Below are positions 1 through 9,327 of a stretch of DNA of 64,000 nucleotides, piece by piece. The DNA is from a virus. Under the pieces are notes generated by a model that did no database searches, was not told the origin of the DNA, and was given only the letters and a program-made list of their open reading frames with translations. The position numbers and the translations under genes were made by a program. The stretch covers positions 124,001 through 188,000 of IMG/VR virus record IMGVR_UViG_3300024252_000004; one strand, 5' to 3'. How positions within the stretch are numbered: position 1 is the first letter of the stretch; each line of letters starts with the position of its first letter.

Positions 1-1
1 G

Positions 2-562
2 AGCACTACAAGCAGTATGACTCCAGTTACAGGAACTCAGGGAGCAATAGATGCTGGACGTGATGGCATATGGTTAGCAAAAGCTGTAGAAAGCGGAATA
101 ACCTGGGCAGATTATAATGGCATCTTGGTAAGGATGACAGCTACAGAGTGGAGAGCAGGAACCGGAGTAGATACTCATGTTCTGGTTGGCTATTCTGACA
201 CATTATTACAGTCAACAGGTGTAGGCTCTTTGGCTGGAATAAATTCATCTCCATCGGCTACCTCAATTAGAAGGGCAGCTACGATCTCGCCAGGAGGTTC
301 TTTGGCTACGAGCAGTGCTAACTTTTCAACAAGCTCCTCTGTAACTACCACAGTATGGATTCCGTTTGGAAGTTCGGGGCCACTTGGTGCTCAGCCAACA
401 GTTTATCTGGATAGCTCAACAACTGCGGCTGGAAGGAATAATACAAATCCGGTTTCGGTAAGCGATTTGAACTTAGTTATATCAATTGGTAATACAGGTT
501 CATGGGCCAGTGCAGTAGGCATTACTGGATTCACAGTTGAAACTGCGCTCATAAATAGTTAA
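2..562 (+). CDS. C-terminal part of a structural (tail/fibre-like) protein
   Basis: The frame is already open at the left edge (Ser/Thr-rich codons precede the first ATG at 17), so this is probably the 3' end of a longer gene. About 187 residues are visible, rich in Gly, Ser and Thr, with short hydrophobic strands and few charged residues, a composition common in phage tail or fibre beta-structure. It ends with TAA at 560-562, just before the next gene. The structural role is inferred from composition and from the beta-helix protein nearby; no named domain was recognised. Confidence 0.6.
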   Translation, partial: STTSSMTPVTGTQGAIDAGRDGIWLAKAVESGITWADYNGILVRMTATEWRAGTGVDTHVLVGYSDTLLQSTGVGSLAGINSSPSATSIRRAATISPGGSLATSSANFSTSSSVTTTVWIPFGSSGPLGAQPTVYLDSSTTAAGRNNTNPVSVSDLNLVISIGNTGSWASAVGITGFTVETALINS

Positions 563-568
563 AATGAT

Positions 569-1015
569 ATGTCTGATTGGAATAGTCTAAGAAATTATCT
601 TGTTAATTGGATTGAGAATAAAAAAGGTTATATAGTTCACTTCGCAACAGAAGGCGAACTAAATATCATTGACAGTGATTTTAATGAAATTGTCATTGAT
701 GAAAGACTTTCTTATGAACTTCAGACCTATGTATTGCTGCATGAGTGTGGACATATCCTTACATGGGAAAATGGAATGTTCTTAAGCCTTGAAAAGAAAG
801 CAAGCAGACATAAGGCCGCAACTTTTAAAGAAAGAACTTTTACGGTTATAGAGGAAATAGAAGCGTGGAAGAGAGGATTATCTCTTGCCAAGAGACTTAA
901 CATCCCAGTGGATGTGGTAAAATGGGAGGAGGAGATGGCATCCGCCATCGGGAAATATATAACATGGTCCATCAACCCGGAAGGGTACGAATCAATTGAT
1001 GGACCTAAGCCATAA
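569..1015 (+). CDS. Zincin-like metallopeptidase-fold protein (HExxH)
   Basis: 148 residues. The motif HECGH at residues 58-62 fits the HExxH zinc site, and an acidic stretch about 35 residues later (EEIEAWK) could supply the third ligand, as in ImmA/IrrE-type and related small zincins. In prophages ImmA proteases cleave repressors, but there is no HTH domain or repressor gene next to this one, so the target is unknown. No strong ribosome binding site is seen before the ATG, which lies 6 nt after the upstream stop. A structural-gene neighbour suggests co-transcription. Confidence 0.6.
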   Translation: MSDWNSLRNYLVNWIENKKGYIVHFATEGELNIIDSDFNEIVIDERLSYELQTYVLLHECGHILTWENGMFLSLEKKASRHKAATFKERTFTVIEEIEAWKRGLSLAKRLNIPVDVVKWEEEMASAIGKYITWSINPEGYESIDGPKP

Positions 1016-1033
1016 AACTGAGGAGAGCCGAAT

Positions 1034-1642
1034 ATGGGAATGACTAAAATTAAATTACTTGATGACAGAGCAGAGGTGCCTACCCGCGCTCATGAGTCCG
1101 ACACCGGATATGATCTTCGCATGATTGATGTAAAAACAATCACTGGAGATACAATTTATTTCAGAACTGGCATTGCAGTCCAACCGCCAGAGGGTCACTA
1201 TTTTGAGATTGTGCCCAGGAGTTCGCTTTCTAAACTCCCGCTCGCTCTTGCAAATTCTGTAGGGATTGTTGATGAGCATTACCGTGGAGAGATTCTTGTT
1301 GCAATCAAAGTGTTGCACTCGGAGCTTGGAAAAAACCTTGGCCGACAGGCATTCCCTGGAGGCATAATTACCATTTTTGATAAGAAGCCTCGCTCGCTCT
1401 ATGACGTAGCTAACCTTATTCTTTCTCAGAAGCCTGTGCTGACTCAGCTTATTCTCAAAGAAAGATTAAGCACTGATTTTGAAGAAGTAGCTGAGCTTGA
1501 AAAAACAGAAAGAGGCGATGGCGGATTTGGCAGCACTGATGGCAAGCCTGTAGTTAAGTCTACGAGGGCAGCTAGACCAACTCAGACTGTTACCAAGGCG
1601 AGCACTCGCAAAGGATTAGTAAGAAGATCTTCTGACGCCTGA
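1034..1642 (+). CDS. dut: dUTPase (deoxyuridine triphosphatase) with insertion and basic tail
   Basis: 202 residues. It hydrolyses dUTP to dUMP and PPi, keeping uracil out of DNA. All five trimeric-dUTPase motifs can be read in order: DTGYDL, PRSSLS, the NSVGIVDEHYRGEI segment, a QKPVLTQLIL segment, and RGDGGFGSTD. The family is usually about 150 residues. Here extra residues lie between motifs 3 and 4 and a basic Ser/Thr/Arg-rich tail of about 35 residues follows motif 5. RBS GAGGAGAG precedes the ATG. dCTP-deaminase relatives share the fold, but the glycine-rich motif 5 favours dUTPase. Confidence 0.88.
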   Translation: MGMTKIKLLDDRAEVPTRAHESDTGYDLRMIDVKTITGDTIYFRTGIAVQPPEGHYFEIVPRSSLSKLPLALANSVGIVDEHYRGEILVAIKVLHSELGKNLGRQAFPGGIITIFDKKPRSLYDVANLILSQKPVLTQLILKERLSTDFEEVAELEKTERGDGGFGSTDGKPVVKSTRAARPTQTVTKASTRKGLVRRSSDA

Positions 1643-1685
1643 AAAACTTACTTACTAATAAGCTGACCCTATTTAGAGGGTGATG

Positions 1686-3977
1686 ATGTCAGACTACAGT
1701 ATATATCCAAGCGCGCTTGATGGTTACTTACAATTACCATTAGCAGTAGACGGAACAACCGAAGTTGATGCGGCAAGTGTCAACCGGTTGCGTTCCGCTA
1801 TTGTTAATATTGAAAGTGAGCTTGGCACTGCGCCGAGCGGGGACTATGGGACAGTCTCTTCTCGGCTTTCTACATTTGAAACTCTTATTTTAGATTATGA
1901 TTATCACCTGACAGATGAGAGCAATCCCCATGCAACATCTTTGGCGAATCTGGTTGGTGGCACAATAACAGAACTAAATGATTTATTATCAGATGGCACA
2001 GTTGAGACTGAAAAACAGAATGTTATAACTGTGGCTAAAACTGGTGGAAATTTTACATCAATAAAAGATGCTTTAGATTCTATAACTGATGCGTCAACAT
2101 CAAATAGGTATATTCTAATTATATACCCAGGTAGATACTCTGAACTAAATCCAGTAACTGTCCCTAATTATGTATCAATAAATGCAATTGGTAGACACGA
2201 GACAGTTCAGATGTATTGCTCTAATCCAAATGCTCACGGAATGATTATGGGGAGCGACAGTGATATTGTGGGACTTGATATTTCAAATGTTTCTGGTTCA
2301 GGATTTGCAGGTTTTTACATTTCTTCATCTATTCAAAATATAGATCTCCACGACATCGAGGTTTCAGATTGTGAGATTGGAATTATATCTGAAGCTACAG
2401 GACGAAATGAAGTTAGGGTTAGAGAGTGCATTCTTAATGGGACTATTGGCACTGGAATTTTAGCTCAAACTGGAGGCAAAGCATTACTTTCAGATATAGC
2501 TGTTGGAAATGGAACAACTGTAGAAACTTTCTGTTTCGCAACAGGAACGGGTTCTACAATCGGCATTAACAGTTCAGACTCTGAACCTTCAGTAGGAATC
2601 AATGGCTTGTTTGTAGATGATGGCGGAACGATCCGGGCAAATGGAATTCACTTAGCTGGCTCTGTAACTAATATGATAAGAGTCGGCCCAACAAATACGA
2701 GCACAATAAGTATTGTTGGCGTTGACATATCTGGAACATCAACTTTTGACCTCTTAGTCGAAAGTTCGGGCAGCACAATTCGGTCCTCCGGTTGTAGAAT
2801 TAGAAATGATAGAGTCTCTTTAGTTACAGGCGTTATATCTCAGGCGTCTTTCTTCTCAGATACAGGAGGCGACGAAGGCCACATCATTCTTGGCGAACTA
2901 CATGTTGGAAGATATGATAAAGGATCTGAATCTACATTTGGAGAAGGAGACAGTCATACGTTTGGAATGAAGGTATTCACAAACACAAATGGAACAGTTG
3001 GCACTTGGGTTGATGTAACAGACACTGCGATTAGTAATACATCATCTACCTTTACAATGCTTCCTGCACTTACAACTGATGCATCAATTTATATTGGAGG
3101 GAATACAGCTTTTAATGGCTTAAAAGCTTTAATAACTGGAGCTATTAACATAGGCTCAGGTGGTATCATCGCAGAATATTGGGATGGAAGTGCTTGGCAA
3201 ATCTTTGATGCAATGTCCACCTTATCATCTCCTCCATATACTCAGTATGGAGCAGACCATTTTGGAAATGCAGAAACTCAGCAGATAAGGTTTGGCGATA
3301 TGACATTATGGGCAAAATCTACATTAAACGGTTCAGAAAAATATTGGATCCGCATCAGAATTACTGGCACCATTACTACATCTCCCATCATTGAGCAATT
3401 CAAAATGCATACAAATAGAACTGAGATTAACGCAGATGGCTTTGTTGAATTTTTTGGGAATGCAAGACCTGTTCGCGATATAAATGTGCATTTTAAATTG
3501 GCAGAAGATTTATCCGGATCAAGTCCAGGAAATCAGGCATTAAATCTTGCCTCCAATATCACCATTACTCCGAAAGATAATAAATTCAATAATAACGCTT
3601 TAGATGGCAATGGGTTCCTCGTGTTAGTTCCGGAAGGTATAGATACCTCTTTCCCAATTACATTTGAGGTAGAATGGATTCCGCTCTCTACTGCCGTTGG
3701 AGACATTGAGATTGATTTTGAGTTCGCTGTGCTTAATCCCGATGATCTTCTTGATGGAGCAAAATCAGGCACAACATCTACTGTATTAACCTCAGTAAAC
3801 AATAATCAGTACAAACCATTTATATCTATTTTTACTTTAAACATTAACGGCTCTTTTCCGGGCGATAAAATTGCCTACAGATATAGTCGTGACGCAACCG
3901 GCTCAAACCCAGCAGACACCTTCTCTGCCAACATCGCAATTGTCAGAACAAGGATGACTGGAAAATTTTGGAGATAA
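1686..3977 (+). CDS. Tail-spike/baseplate-like protein with parallel beta-helix (pectate-lyase fold) domain
   Basis: 763 residues. After an N-terminal segment of about 110 residues comes a region starting KTGGNFTSIKDALDSI and continuing with NVSGSG, FYISSS and similar repeats. This is typical of the pectin-lyase-like right-handed beta-helix in tail spikes that bind or cut surface polysaccharide. The C-terminal third is beta-rich without a recognised domain. GTG 1680, ATG 1683 and ATG 1686 are all in frame; the AGAGGG at 1675-1680 is best spaced for 1686. It is probably a virion adhesin. No catalytic residues could be assigned. Confidence 0.7.
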   Translation: MSDYSIYPSALDGYLQLPLAVDGTTEVDAASVNRLRSAIVNIESELGTAPSGDYGTVSSRLSTFETLILDYDYHLTDESNPHATSLANLVGGTITELNDLLSDGTVETEKQNVITVAKTGGNFTSIKDALDSITDASTSNRYILIIYPGRYSELNPVTVPNYVSINAIGRHETVQMYCSNPNAHGMIMGSDSDIVGLDISNVSGSGFAGFYISSSIQNIDLHDIEVSDCEIGIISEATGRNEVRVRECILNGTIGTGILAQTGGKALLSDIAVGNGTTVETFCFATGTGSTIGINSSDSEPSVGINGLFVDDGGTIRANGIHLAGSVTNMIRVGPTNTSTISIVGVDISGTSTFDLLVESSGSTIRSSGCRIRNDRVSLVTGVISQASFFSDTGGDEGHIILGELHVGRYDKGSESTFGEGDSHTFGMKVFTNTNGTVGTWVDVTDTAISNTSSTFTMLPALTTDASIYIGGNTAFNGLKALITGAINIGSGGIIAEYWDGSAWQIFDAMSTLSSPPYTQYGADHFGNAETQQIRFGDMTLWAKSTLNGSEKYWIRIRITGTITTSPIIEQFKMHTNRTEINADGFVEFFGNARPVRDINVHFKLAEDLSGSSPGNQALNLASNITITPKDNKFNNNALDGNGFLVLVPEGIDTSFPITFEVEWIPLSTAVGDIEIDFEFAVLNPDDLLDGAKSGTTSTVLTSVNNNQYKPFISIFTLNINGSFPGDKIAYRYSRDATGSNPADTFSANIAIVRTRMTGKFWR

Positions 3978-3991
3978 TTTAATTGAGACAA

Positions 3992-4047
3992 CTATATCGT
4001 TGTCGGTACGATATAGCAGAGGCTCCATCTGGGCTTCTGCTATTTTT
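3992..4047 (+). terminator. Two hairpins between the beta-helix gene and topA, the second a terminator
   Basis: An exact 9-bp inverted repeat (CTATATCGT at 3992-4000, ACGATATAG at 4008-4016) is followed by GCAGAGGC/GCTTCTGC (4016-4039, one G-U pair) and the T-rich tract TATTTTTATT. The second stem plus T tract fits an intrinsic terminator for the structural gene, so topA would start a new transcript or depend on read-through. Confidence 0.65.
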
Positions 4048-4062
4048 ATTGGAGGACGGCCC

Positions 4063-6294
4063 ATGGCCCTGATCATAGTTGAGAGTCCTAACAAGATTCC
4101 GAAAATTAAGAAATCGCTCGATTCTTCCTACGAAGTAATCGCTTCTGTAGGTCATATCATGGACCTCAGCAAAAAGAAGCTCGGCGTTGAGTTACCAGAT
4201 TTCACACCGGTGTATGTCACCAATCCTGACAAGAAGGATGTGGTCGCGAACATTAAAGCTGCTGCCAAGCGACACGATGACATCTACGTCGCAACAGACG
4301 CCGACCGTGAAGGTGAGGCGATTGCTTACAACATTCTGGATATTCTGCCGAAGCGTGGAAAGAACATTCATCGAGTAATCTTCAAGGAAATCAATAAGAA
4401 ATCCATCCTTGCAGGTATCAAGAATCCTCTTGGATTCAGAGAGACTACCTTTCATGCACAGCAGGCAAGGCGTATCACTGACCGCTTCGTTGGATTTAAA
4501 GTAAGCCCTGTCATGTGGGCAAAGGGCCTCAAAGGAACGAGCGCTGGACGAGTACAATCGGCCGCTCTTAAATTCGTTGTGGACAGAGAGAAGGATATCC
4601 GGGCATTCATCAAAGAAGAATACTGGAGCGTCACAGCCAACACTGACCACAAGTTCGATGCAGAGTTCGTCACTCTTAACGGCAAAAAATATGTCCCTAA
4701 AAGCAAGGCAGAAACAAAGGCGGCTCTCGATCAAATCGATGGACCACTTGTTGTCTCTGTATATGAAAAGAAAACAAGAACCAAAAGTCCTCCGCCACCA
4801 TTTGTAACTGCATCTATGCAGCAGACTGCTGGTGCAAAGTTCAAATGGACCGCCAAGAGAACAATGGATACTGCGCAGTCCCTATTCTCTCAGGGGCTCA
4901 TCACCTATCATAGAACTGATAGTACAAGATCTGATCCTGAGAAAGTCGAAGCGATTCGGAAGAAAATTATTGAGAAGCTTGGGGAGCAGTATCTCTCCGA
5001 GACTCCAAAGCTGTATGGTCCGAAGGAGGCAGCACAGGATGCTCACGAAGCTATCCGCCCAACCTTTGAAGCGACACCTGCGGCTATGACTCCTGATGGA
5101 GACAAACTATTATCTTTGATTAGGAATCGTTTCATGGCATCTCAGATGGCTCATGCCAAATTCGATGCCGCAAAGATTGAGCTTAAAAGCGGACCACTTG
5201 GATTTAAAGCTACAGGTTCCGTTATGCAGTTTGATGGTTTCCTTAAGGTATATGGCTCATCAAGTAACGATGTGTCAATCCCCGCGCTTAAGGTTGGACA
5301 GGAAGTTAAAGTAAAGAAGTACAAGCCAAAGCAGCATTTCACCAAGCCACCATCAAGATACACTGAAGCAGCGTTCGTTAAGAAGATGGAGTCGGAAGGT
5401 ATCGGAAGACCATCTACCTATGCGGCGCTTGTTGAAACTTTGCTCAACAGAGGCTACGTCACTCGTAAAAGCACAACCATGTTTGGCACAGAGATCGGTA
5501 TCTTAGCCTGCGACTATCTTGAAGAGCATTTCGAAAACCTTACTGACACTCAGATGACTGCCACGATGGAGGCACACCTTGATGAAATCGAAGCAGGCTC
5601 CAAGACTATCAAGGATATCTTAACTCCGTTCAATGCAGAGCTTGATAGGGATATCTTTAAGGCTAAGAAAAGCGAGTCACGTAAGGCATTCGAAACTGAT
5701 GAGAAATGTCCCAAATGTGATGACGGCTCCCAAATGGTCAGGAAGATTGCGAATAAGGAAGTATTCTTAGGTTGTCAGAACTGGCCGAAATGTGGGCACA
5801 CATTCAGTATCGGAGACGATGGAAAGTTCATTGCCAAAGAGGTTGAGACAGGTATTCCTTGTCCTGACTGTGGCAATGTGTTAATCAAGAGAAATGGAAA
5901 GTTCGGAGAATTTTGGTCATGTTCATCTTATCCTACATGCAATTGGAAAGGTAAGCTCAACGCAAAAGGCGAACCTGTTATGTCAGGTGGAGCACAAACA
6001 ACGGACCAAGAGTGCCCGGAATGTAAGACCAATATGCTTGTAAAGAGAAGCGGCAAATTCGGCGATTTCCTTGGATGCAAAGGCTATCCGACTTGTAACT
6101 TTACTGCACAGCTTGATGACGACGGTAAGATTGTCGTTAAGAAGAAGAAGCAGTGGGGCAAGAAGAAGGCAGTGAAAGACACTGGCGAGAAGTGCCCGAA
6201 ATGCAAAAAGAATAACCTTGTTGAGCGCGAAGGGCGTTACGGAGCATTCGTTGCGTGCAGTGGTTATCCACGTTGTAAGTTTATCAAGAAGTAA
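4063..6294 (+). CDS. topA: DNA topoisomerase I (type IA) with four C-terminal zinc ribbons
   Basis: 743 residues. It relaxes negative supercoils by nicking one strand through a 5'-phosphotyrosine. The Toprim domain is at the N-terminus (LIIVESPNKIPKI with its Glu; ATDADREGE with the DxD pair). The active-site tyrosine is Y282 in GLITYHRTDS. The C-terminus has four CxxC...CxxxxxC-type zinc ribbons (starting CPKCDDG, CPDCGN, CPECKT, CPKCKK). Start 4063 was chosen because GGAGG at about 4050 precedes it and the terminator hairpin lies inside any longer reading. Cellular-type TopA in phages is uncommon but known in large genomes. Confidence 0.95.
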   Translation: MALIIVESPNKIPKIKKSLDSSYEVIASVGHIMDLSKKKLGVELPDFTPVYVTNPDKKDVVANIKAAAKRHDDIYVATDADREGEAIAYNILDILPKRGKNIHRVIFKEINKKSILAGIKNPLGFRETTFHAQQARRITDRFVGFKVSPVMWAKGLKGTSAGRVQSAALKFVVDREKDIRAFIKEEYWSVTANTDHKFDAEFVTLNGKKYVPKSKAETKAALDQIDGPLVVSVYEKKTRTKSPPPPFVTASMQQTAGAKFKWTAKRTMDTAQSLFSQGLITYHRTDSTRSDPEKVEAIRKKIIEKLGEQYLSETPKLYGPKEAAQDAHEAIRPTFEATPAAMTPDGDKLLSLIRNRFMASQMAHAKFDAAKIELKSGPLGFKATGSVMQFDGFLKVYGSSSNDVSIPALKVGQEVKVKKYKPKQHFTKPPSRYTEAAFVKKMESEGIGRPSTYAALVETLLNRGYVTRKSTTMFGTEIGILACDYLEEHFENLTDTQMTATMEAHLDEIEAGSKTIKDILTPFNAELDRDIFKAKKSESRKAFETDEKCPKCDDGSQMVRKIANKEVFLGCQNWPKCGHTFSIGDDGKFIAKEVETGIPCPDCGNVLIKRNGKFGEFWSCSSYPTCNWKGKLNAKGEPVMSGGAQTTDQECPECKTNMLVKRSGKFGDFLGCKGYPTCNFTAQLDDDGKIVVKKKKQWGKKKAVKDTGEKCPKCKKNNLVEREGRYGAFVACSGYPRCKFIKK

Positions 6295-6303
6295 GGAGAT
6301 AAT

Positions 6304-6684
6304 ATGTCTGAAGAGAAAAAGTTAACAGCAAAAGAGAAGGCCAAGATTAGAGAGAAGAAGCTTGATGCTCAGTGGGCTAAGCAGGTCACTGATCCCATTA
6401 AAGAATTCAAAGCCACCCTTAAACAGGTGGAGATTTATGGCTTGTCCGATGAGGACAGAGCAGCGGTAGCAGCCGATACTGGAAGTTGGCCTGGACAGGT
6501 GCAGTTGCTTGTCTCTGCCTATATCAAGCATCTCAGGTTTAAACAAACTGTGATGCACAAAAGTCTGGAGGTGCTTGCGTCTGGTATGATTAAGCCAGAA
6601 GATGCGGCCGAATTTGCTCAGGGAGCCCTTGAGCAGGTTTGCCTTCGCGATTTGAAAAACATACCCAATCAAGAAGCTGAATAA
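6304..6684 (+). CDS. Unknown basic/acidic helical protein downstream of topA
   Basis: 126 residues, not recognised. The first 35 residues are very rich in Lys, Glu and Ala (likely a charged helix). The rest is predicted helical with GSWPGQVQLL and an acidic C-terminus. It begins 9 nt after the topA stop with RBS AAGGAGA, so it is very likely co-translated with topA. Confidence 0.75.
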   Translation: MSEEKKLTAKEKAKIREKKLDAQWAKQVTDPIKEFKATLKQVEIYGLSDEDRAAVAADTGSWPGQVQLLVSAYIKHLRFKQTVMHKSLEVLASGMIKPEDAAEFAQGALEQVCLRDLKNIPNQEAE

Positions 6685-6711
6685 AAATTCCTAAAACCTT
6701 AGAGAGCGAAG

Positions 6712-7011
6712 ATGGACGATAAAGCAATTTACTGGGAATACAGAGAAACTAATAGTATAAACGATAGGCCGGATAGTCACGTTGATCAAAACAAAATTAC
6801 CAAAGCTTATAATGAGGCTTCAGGGTGTATCTATCTCGAAGGAGAGCTTGGTTGGCAGAGCGCAGATGAGTCATATACTAATCAGACCCAAAATCATTTT
6901 GATGGTCAATGGCGAATTAAGGGATTCTATTTTGGCACCGTCGTTTGGGAAAGATTATTGATAGGGCGATATGCTCCGGAAATATATTCGGGAACAGTTG
7001 ATTTTTTATAG
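6712..7011 (+). CDS. Unknown small protein
   Basis: 99 residues, not recognised. Aromatic-rich (YWEYRE, DGQWRIKGFYFG), with no signal peptide or membrane segment. The spacing to its neighbours (27 and 10 nt) fits an operon with the Nfu-like gene that follows. Confidence 0.65.
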   Translation: MDDKAIYWEYRETNSINDRPDSHVDQNKITKAYNEASGCIYLEGELGWQSADESYTNQTQNHFDGQWRIKGFYFGTVVWERLLIGRYAPEIYSGTVDFL

Positions 7012-7021
7012 AAGGAAAAAG

Positions 7022-7288
7022 ATGAGTCAAATAATTTCAATAGATAAGCTGCAAGAGCTTATCGAAGAAGATATCAATCCCGCATTGGCGATGCACAGCG
7101 GATTCTGTGTTCTTGATGCTGTTGAAGATGAAAAAGACGGAGAGCCGCCAAAGGTTTTTCTTTCTTTCTTTGGCGGCTGTGATGGTTGTCCAAGTGCCTT
7201 TACGAGCACACTTGCTCAGATTCAGAATCTATTGAGGGCAGAATTAGAAATTGAAACCTTAGAGGTTATCAACACGGAGACCACATGA
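7022..7288 (+). CDS. NifU C-terminal (Nfu-type) Fe-S scaffold domain protein
   Basis: 88 residues. The segment FFGGCDGCPSAFTSTLAQI matches the Nfu/NifU C-terminal domain, whose CxxC (here C53 and C56) binds a labile [4Fe-4S] cluster between two monomers and passes it to target enzymes. It lacks the A-type-like N-terminal half of bacterial NfuA, so it is a stand-alone domain. It shares an operon with an A-type carrier (9682) and a radical SAM enzyme (10080), the likely client. The start ATG follows GAAGGAAAAAG. The next gene overlaps its stop by 4 nt. Confidence 0.8.
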   Translation: MSQIISIDKLQELIEEDINPALAMHSGFCVLDAVEDEKDGEPPKVFLSFFGGCDGCPSAFTSTLAQIQNLLRAELEIETLEVINTETT

Positions 7289-8169
7289 ACTTCAAAGGGA
7301 CAGTATACATATTTGATCTTGACGACACACTCTACTGGACATCTGACTGGTATGAAACTGCAAGGTTAAATAGAGATGGATACATCTATCAGCCTGGAGA
7401 AAGTGGAAATCTAAAAAACGCATTGGAACTATTTACTCAGCTCAATGCCAGAGAGGATATTCCTGAGAGGTTAATGACTCTTCAGCTTAAGACACAGAAG
7501 AAACATCAGCTTGATGGTAGAGATATTTACTTTGAGGTAACTGACAAAGCGGGGGCGCCTGTGCCTCTTGAGGAGCTACAGGCTCACATAACACCTGAGC
7601 AGCTTAGTGCGGCAGGGATTAGGGTTAATAGAAACTTCTCTCCATTTGCTATCATCACCAATGATGATCAATATTATCTCAATCCAAATACAATCGGAAG
7701 GCATGGCCCAAACTCCGAAATGCTTGAGCTTTATGAAGCCAATCATCAAAACGCCATCATCCTTACTGCAAGGAAGAGTGGGCCTGGAATGCAAGAAAGA
7801 ATTGCTGAAATTCTAAGCGATCATCCTCCGATGGAGATTGTAACTCAGCCTTTGGATAGTCCTAACTCAGGAAGATATAAGGGCAACTACATTCTCAGTG
7901 TAGCGATGCAACCTGAGGTAACTCAGGTATACTTCTACGATGATAACTCAAAATATATTAAAAGAGTTGATGAAGTTCTGAGTGCTTATGACGAAGAGCA
8001 CGGTACAAATCTAAGAGCGAAGGTAGACATTAATGTTGTCTCAACAGAGGGTAAGCCTATGAACAAGTTAAAGCTTGCTCATGCCTACAGTTCCATCTTG
8101 GGTCGTGATCATTATTTGAGAAAGAATGGCTTCGCAGATAAATATATTAACGAGCTATATGATGAGTAA
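7285..8169 (+). CDS. HAD-superfamily phosphatase-like protein
   Basis: 294 residues. HAD motif I is clear at the N-terminus (FDLDDT, D11 and D13). A motif II-like ILTARK and a motif III/IV acidic pair (YFYDDNSKYI) follow. This fits a Mg-dependent phosphohydrolase using an aspartyl-phosphate intermediate. The substrate is unknown. HAD domains also form the 3'-phosphatase half of phage polynucleotide kinases, but no P-loop kinase half is present here. The gene overlaps both neighbours (4 nt upstream, 8 nt downstream). Confidence 0.8.
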   Translation: MNFKGTVYIFDLDDTLYWTSDWYETARLNRDGYIYQPGESGNLKNALELFTQLNAREDIPERLMTLQLKTQKKHQLDGRDIYFEVTDKAGAPVPLEELQAHITPEQLSAAGIRVNRNFSPFAIITNDDQYYLNPNTIGRHGPNSEMLELYEANHQNAIILTARKSGPGMQERIAEILSDHPPMEIVTQPLDSPNSGRYKGNYILSVAMQPEVTQVYFYDDNSKYIKRVDEVLSAYDEEHGTNLRAKVDINVVSTEGKPMNKLKLAHAYSSILGRDHYLRKNGFADKYINELYDE

Positions 8170-8728
8170 ATTACAAACCTGTACGGTCAATGAACTAAAG
8201 AAATATTTTGATGCAGAACTAAATGAAGTGATTCGGGTCTACAAATTCAAAGTCCCGCAGCCCGTTGTTCTGCACTTATCATCCCTGATGATGAGGACAG
8301 TTACTCGTCCTCCATCTTGGGATCCTACATTGACCGAGCTATATGGTAAAAGCCTTGAAACCGATAAGGCAGAGCAACTTGTTCTGCTTAAAGAAATCGG
8401 GGACAAGGCTTTAATTTTTTCTGGGTACTTTCCCGAATCTGTCGAGAAGAGATCGAGCATTGACTTCTATGTCCAGATGGGACAGAAGGGGTATACTCAA
8501 GCCTATTATATTCTTGACAATCCTGTATATTTGGAAATGGCCAAGACCTACCGCGACCTTGTAAATATTCTTAACGAGGTGGCGGACGCCGGGAGGCACT
8601 ACAGCGACGACGAAATGCTCGGCCTCTATGCGGAGTGGCTCTCTACTAAAAGCGTAGCTTTAGAGAGGAAGCTTGCAAGGCGTGGCTTCTTGACAAAAGG
8701 AGTCAATGAGGATGAAGTTATTTTCTGA
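8162..8728 (+). CDS. Unknown alpha-helical protein
   Basis: 188 residues, not recognised. Predicted largely helical, mixed charge, no membrane segment or cysteine motif. An in-frame ATG at 8159 immediately precedes the chosen one; neither has a strong RBS, as expected if translation is coupled to the overlapping HAD gene. Confidence 0.75.
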   Translation: MSKLQTCTVNELKKYFDAELNEVIRVYKFKVPQPVVLHLSSLMMRTVTRPPSWDPTLTELYGKSLETDKAEQLVLLKEIGDKALIFSGYFPESVEKRSSIDFYVQMGQKGYTQAYYILDNPVYLEMAKTYRDLVNILNEVADAGRHYSDDEMLGLYAEWLSTKSVALERKLARRGFLTKGVNEDEVIF

Positions 8729-8957
8729 ACATCCAAATAGTATAGGGGAGACGTATGCCGAGCATTTGGCATATGCCTGCGGAAAATCTTGGTGCGTGTT
8801 TAAGATCGCGTTAATTCTATTTGTTCATGGGGTCTTTCCCTTCTGGTATAAATATGAAGGATCGGAGCGAATTGAATCGCTTTGCAGTGAATTAGAAAAA
8901 AGAAAAGCCGGAGCGAGCCATGAAGAAGATTGTAGTTGCGACAGTTGTTCTAAATAA
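8712..8957 (+). CDS. DUF6356-like small membrane protein
   Basis: 81 residues. The N-terminus (MKLFSEHPNSIGETY.EH) followed by one hydrophobic helix ending HGVFPFW closely resembles the DUF6356 family as I recall it: 'HP.SvGETY.eH' then a single membrane helix. Function is unknown. The C-terminus adds a CSCDSC cysteine cluster. ATG 8706 is also possible, but 8712 matches the family start and sits 6-9 nt after GGAGT. It overlaps the previous gene and the next one. Confidence 0.7.
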   Translation: MKLFSEHPNSIGETYAEHLAYACGKSWCVFKIALILFVHGVFPFWYKYEGSERIESLCSELEKRKAGASHEEDCSCDSCSK

Positions 8958-9327
8958 GAACGACGAGATACTATTGCTCCAAAGGGCCTCAGGAAAATCA
9001 TGGGGAGGACGTTGGAATTTCCCTGGTGGAAAGTACGACTCTACCGATAAGGATTTGATGAGCGCAGCCAAGAGAGAGACTCAGGAAGAAGCGGGGATAA
9101 CCGTTTCTGATTTAGAGTTTATGGGCAAAGTAAGATATAAAAGTTTCGATATGTACATCTACTCCACAAGAACCTATGAAGGTGAGGTGAAGATTAACGA
9201 TGAAAGCGATGACTTCAAGTGGGTCAAAGCCAACGAATTATCGGAATACGAATTCCCTATGAATGGGATAATTAATTGGCACATCTATGATGCCATTGTG
9301 AACTTAGCTGGAGATAACAATGAGTGA
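8920..9327 (+). CDS. Nudix hydrolase
   Basis: 135 residues. The Nudix box is recognisable: GGK followed by a loop, then RETQEEAGI, which gives the REx2EExG core for Mg2+ binding and cleavage of nucleoside diphosphate-X substrates. The loop before RE is one residue longer than the canonical box and the first Glu position is not conserved. MutT-like sanitation of oxidised nucleotides is possible, but the substrate is not determined. It lies among other nucleotide-related genes and overlaps both neighbours. Confidence 0.88.
   Translation: MKKIVVATVVLNKNDEILLLQRASGKSWGGRWNFPGGKYDSTDKDLMSAAKRETQEEAGITVSDLEFMGKVRYKSFDMYIYSTRTYEGEVKINDESDDFKWVKANELSEYEFPMNGIINWHIYDAIVNLAGDNNE

Noticed and set aside
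4000-4062. Longer topA reading starting at 4000
   Set aside because: It would run through a terminator hairpin and inverted repeat; ATG 4063 has a strong GGAGG and begins directly with the Toprim motif.
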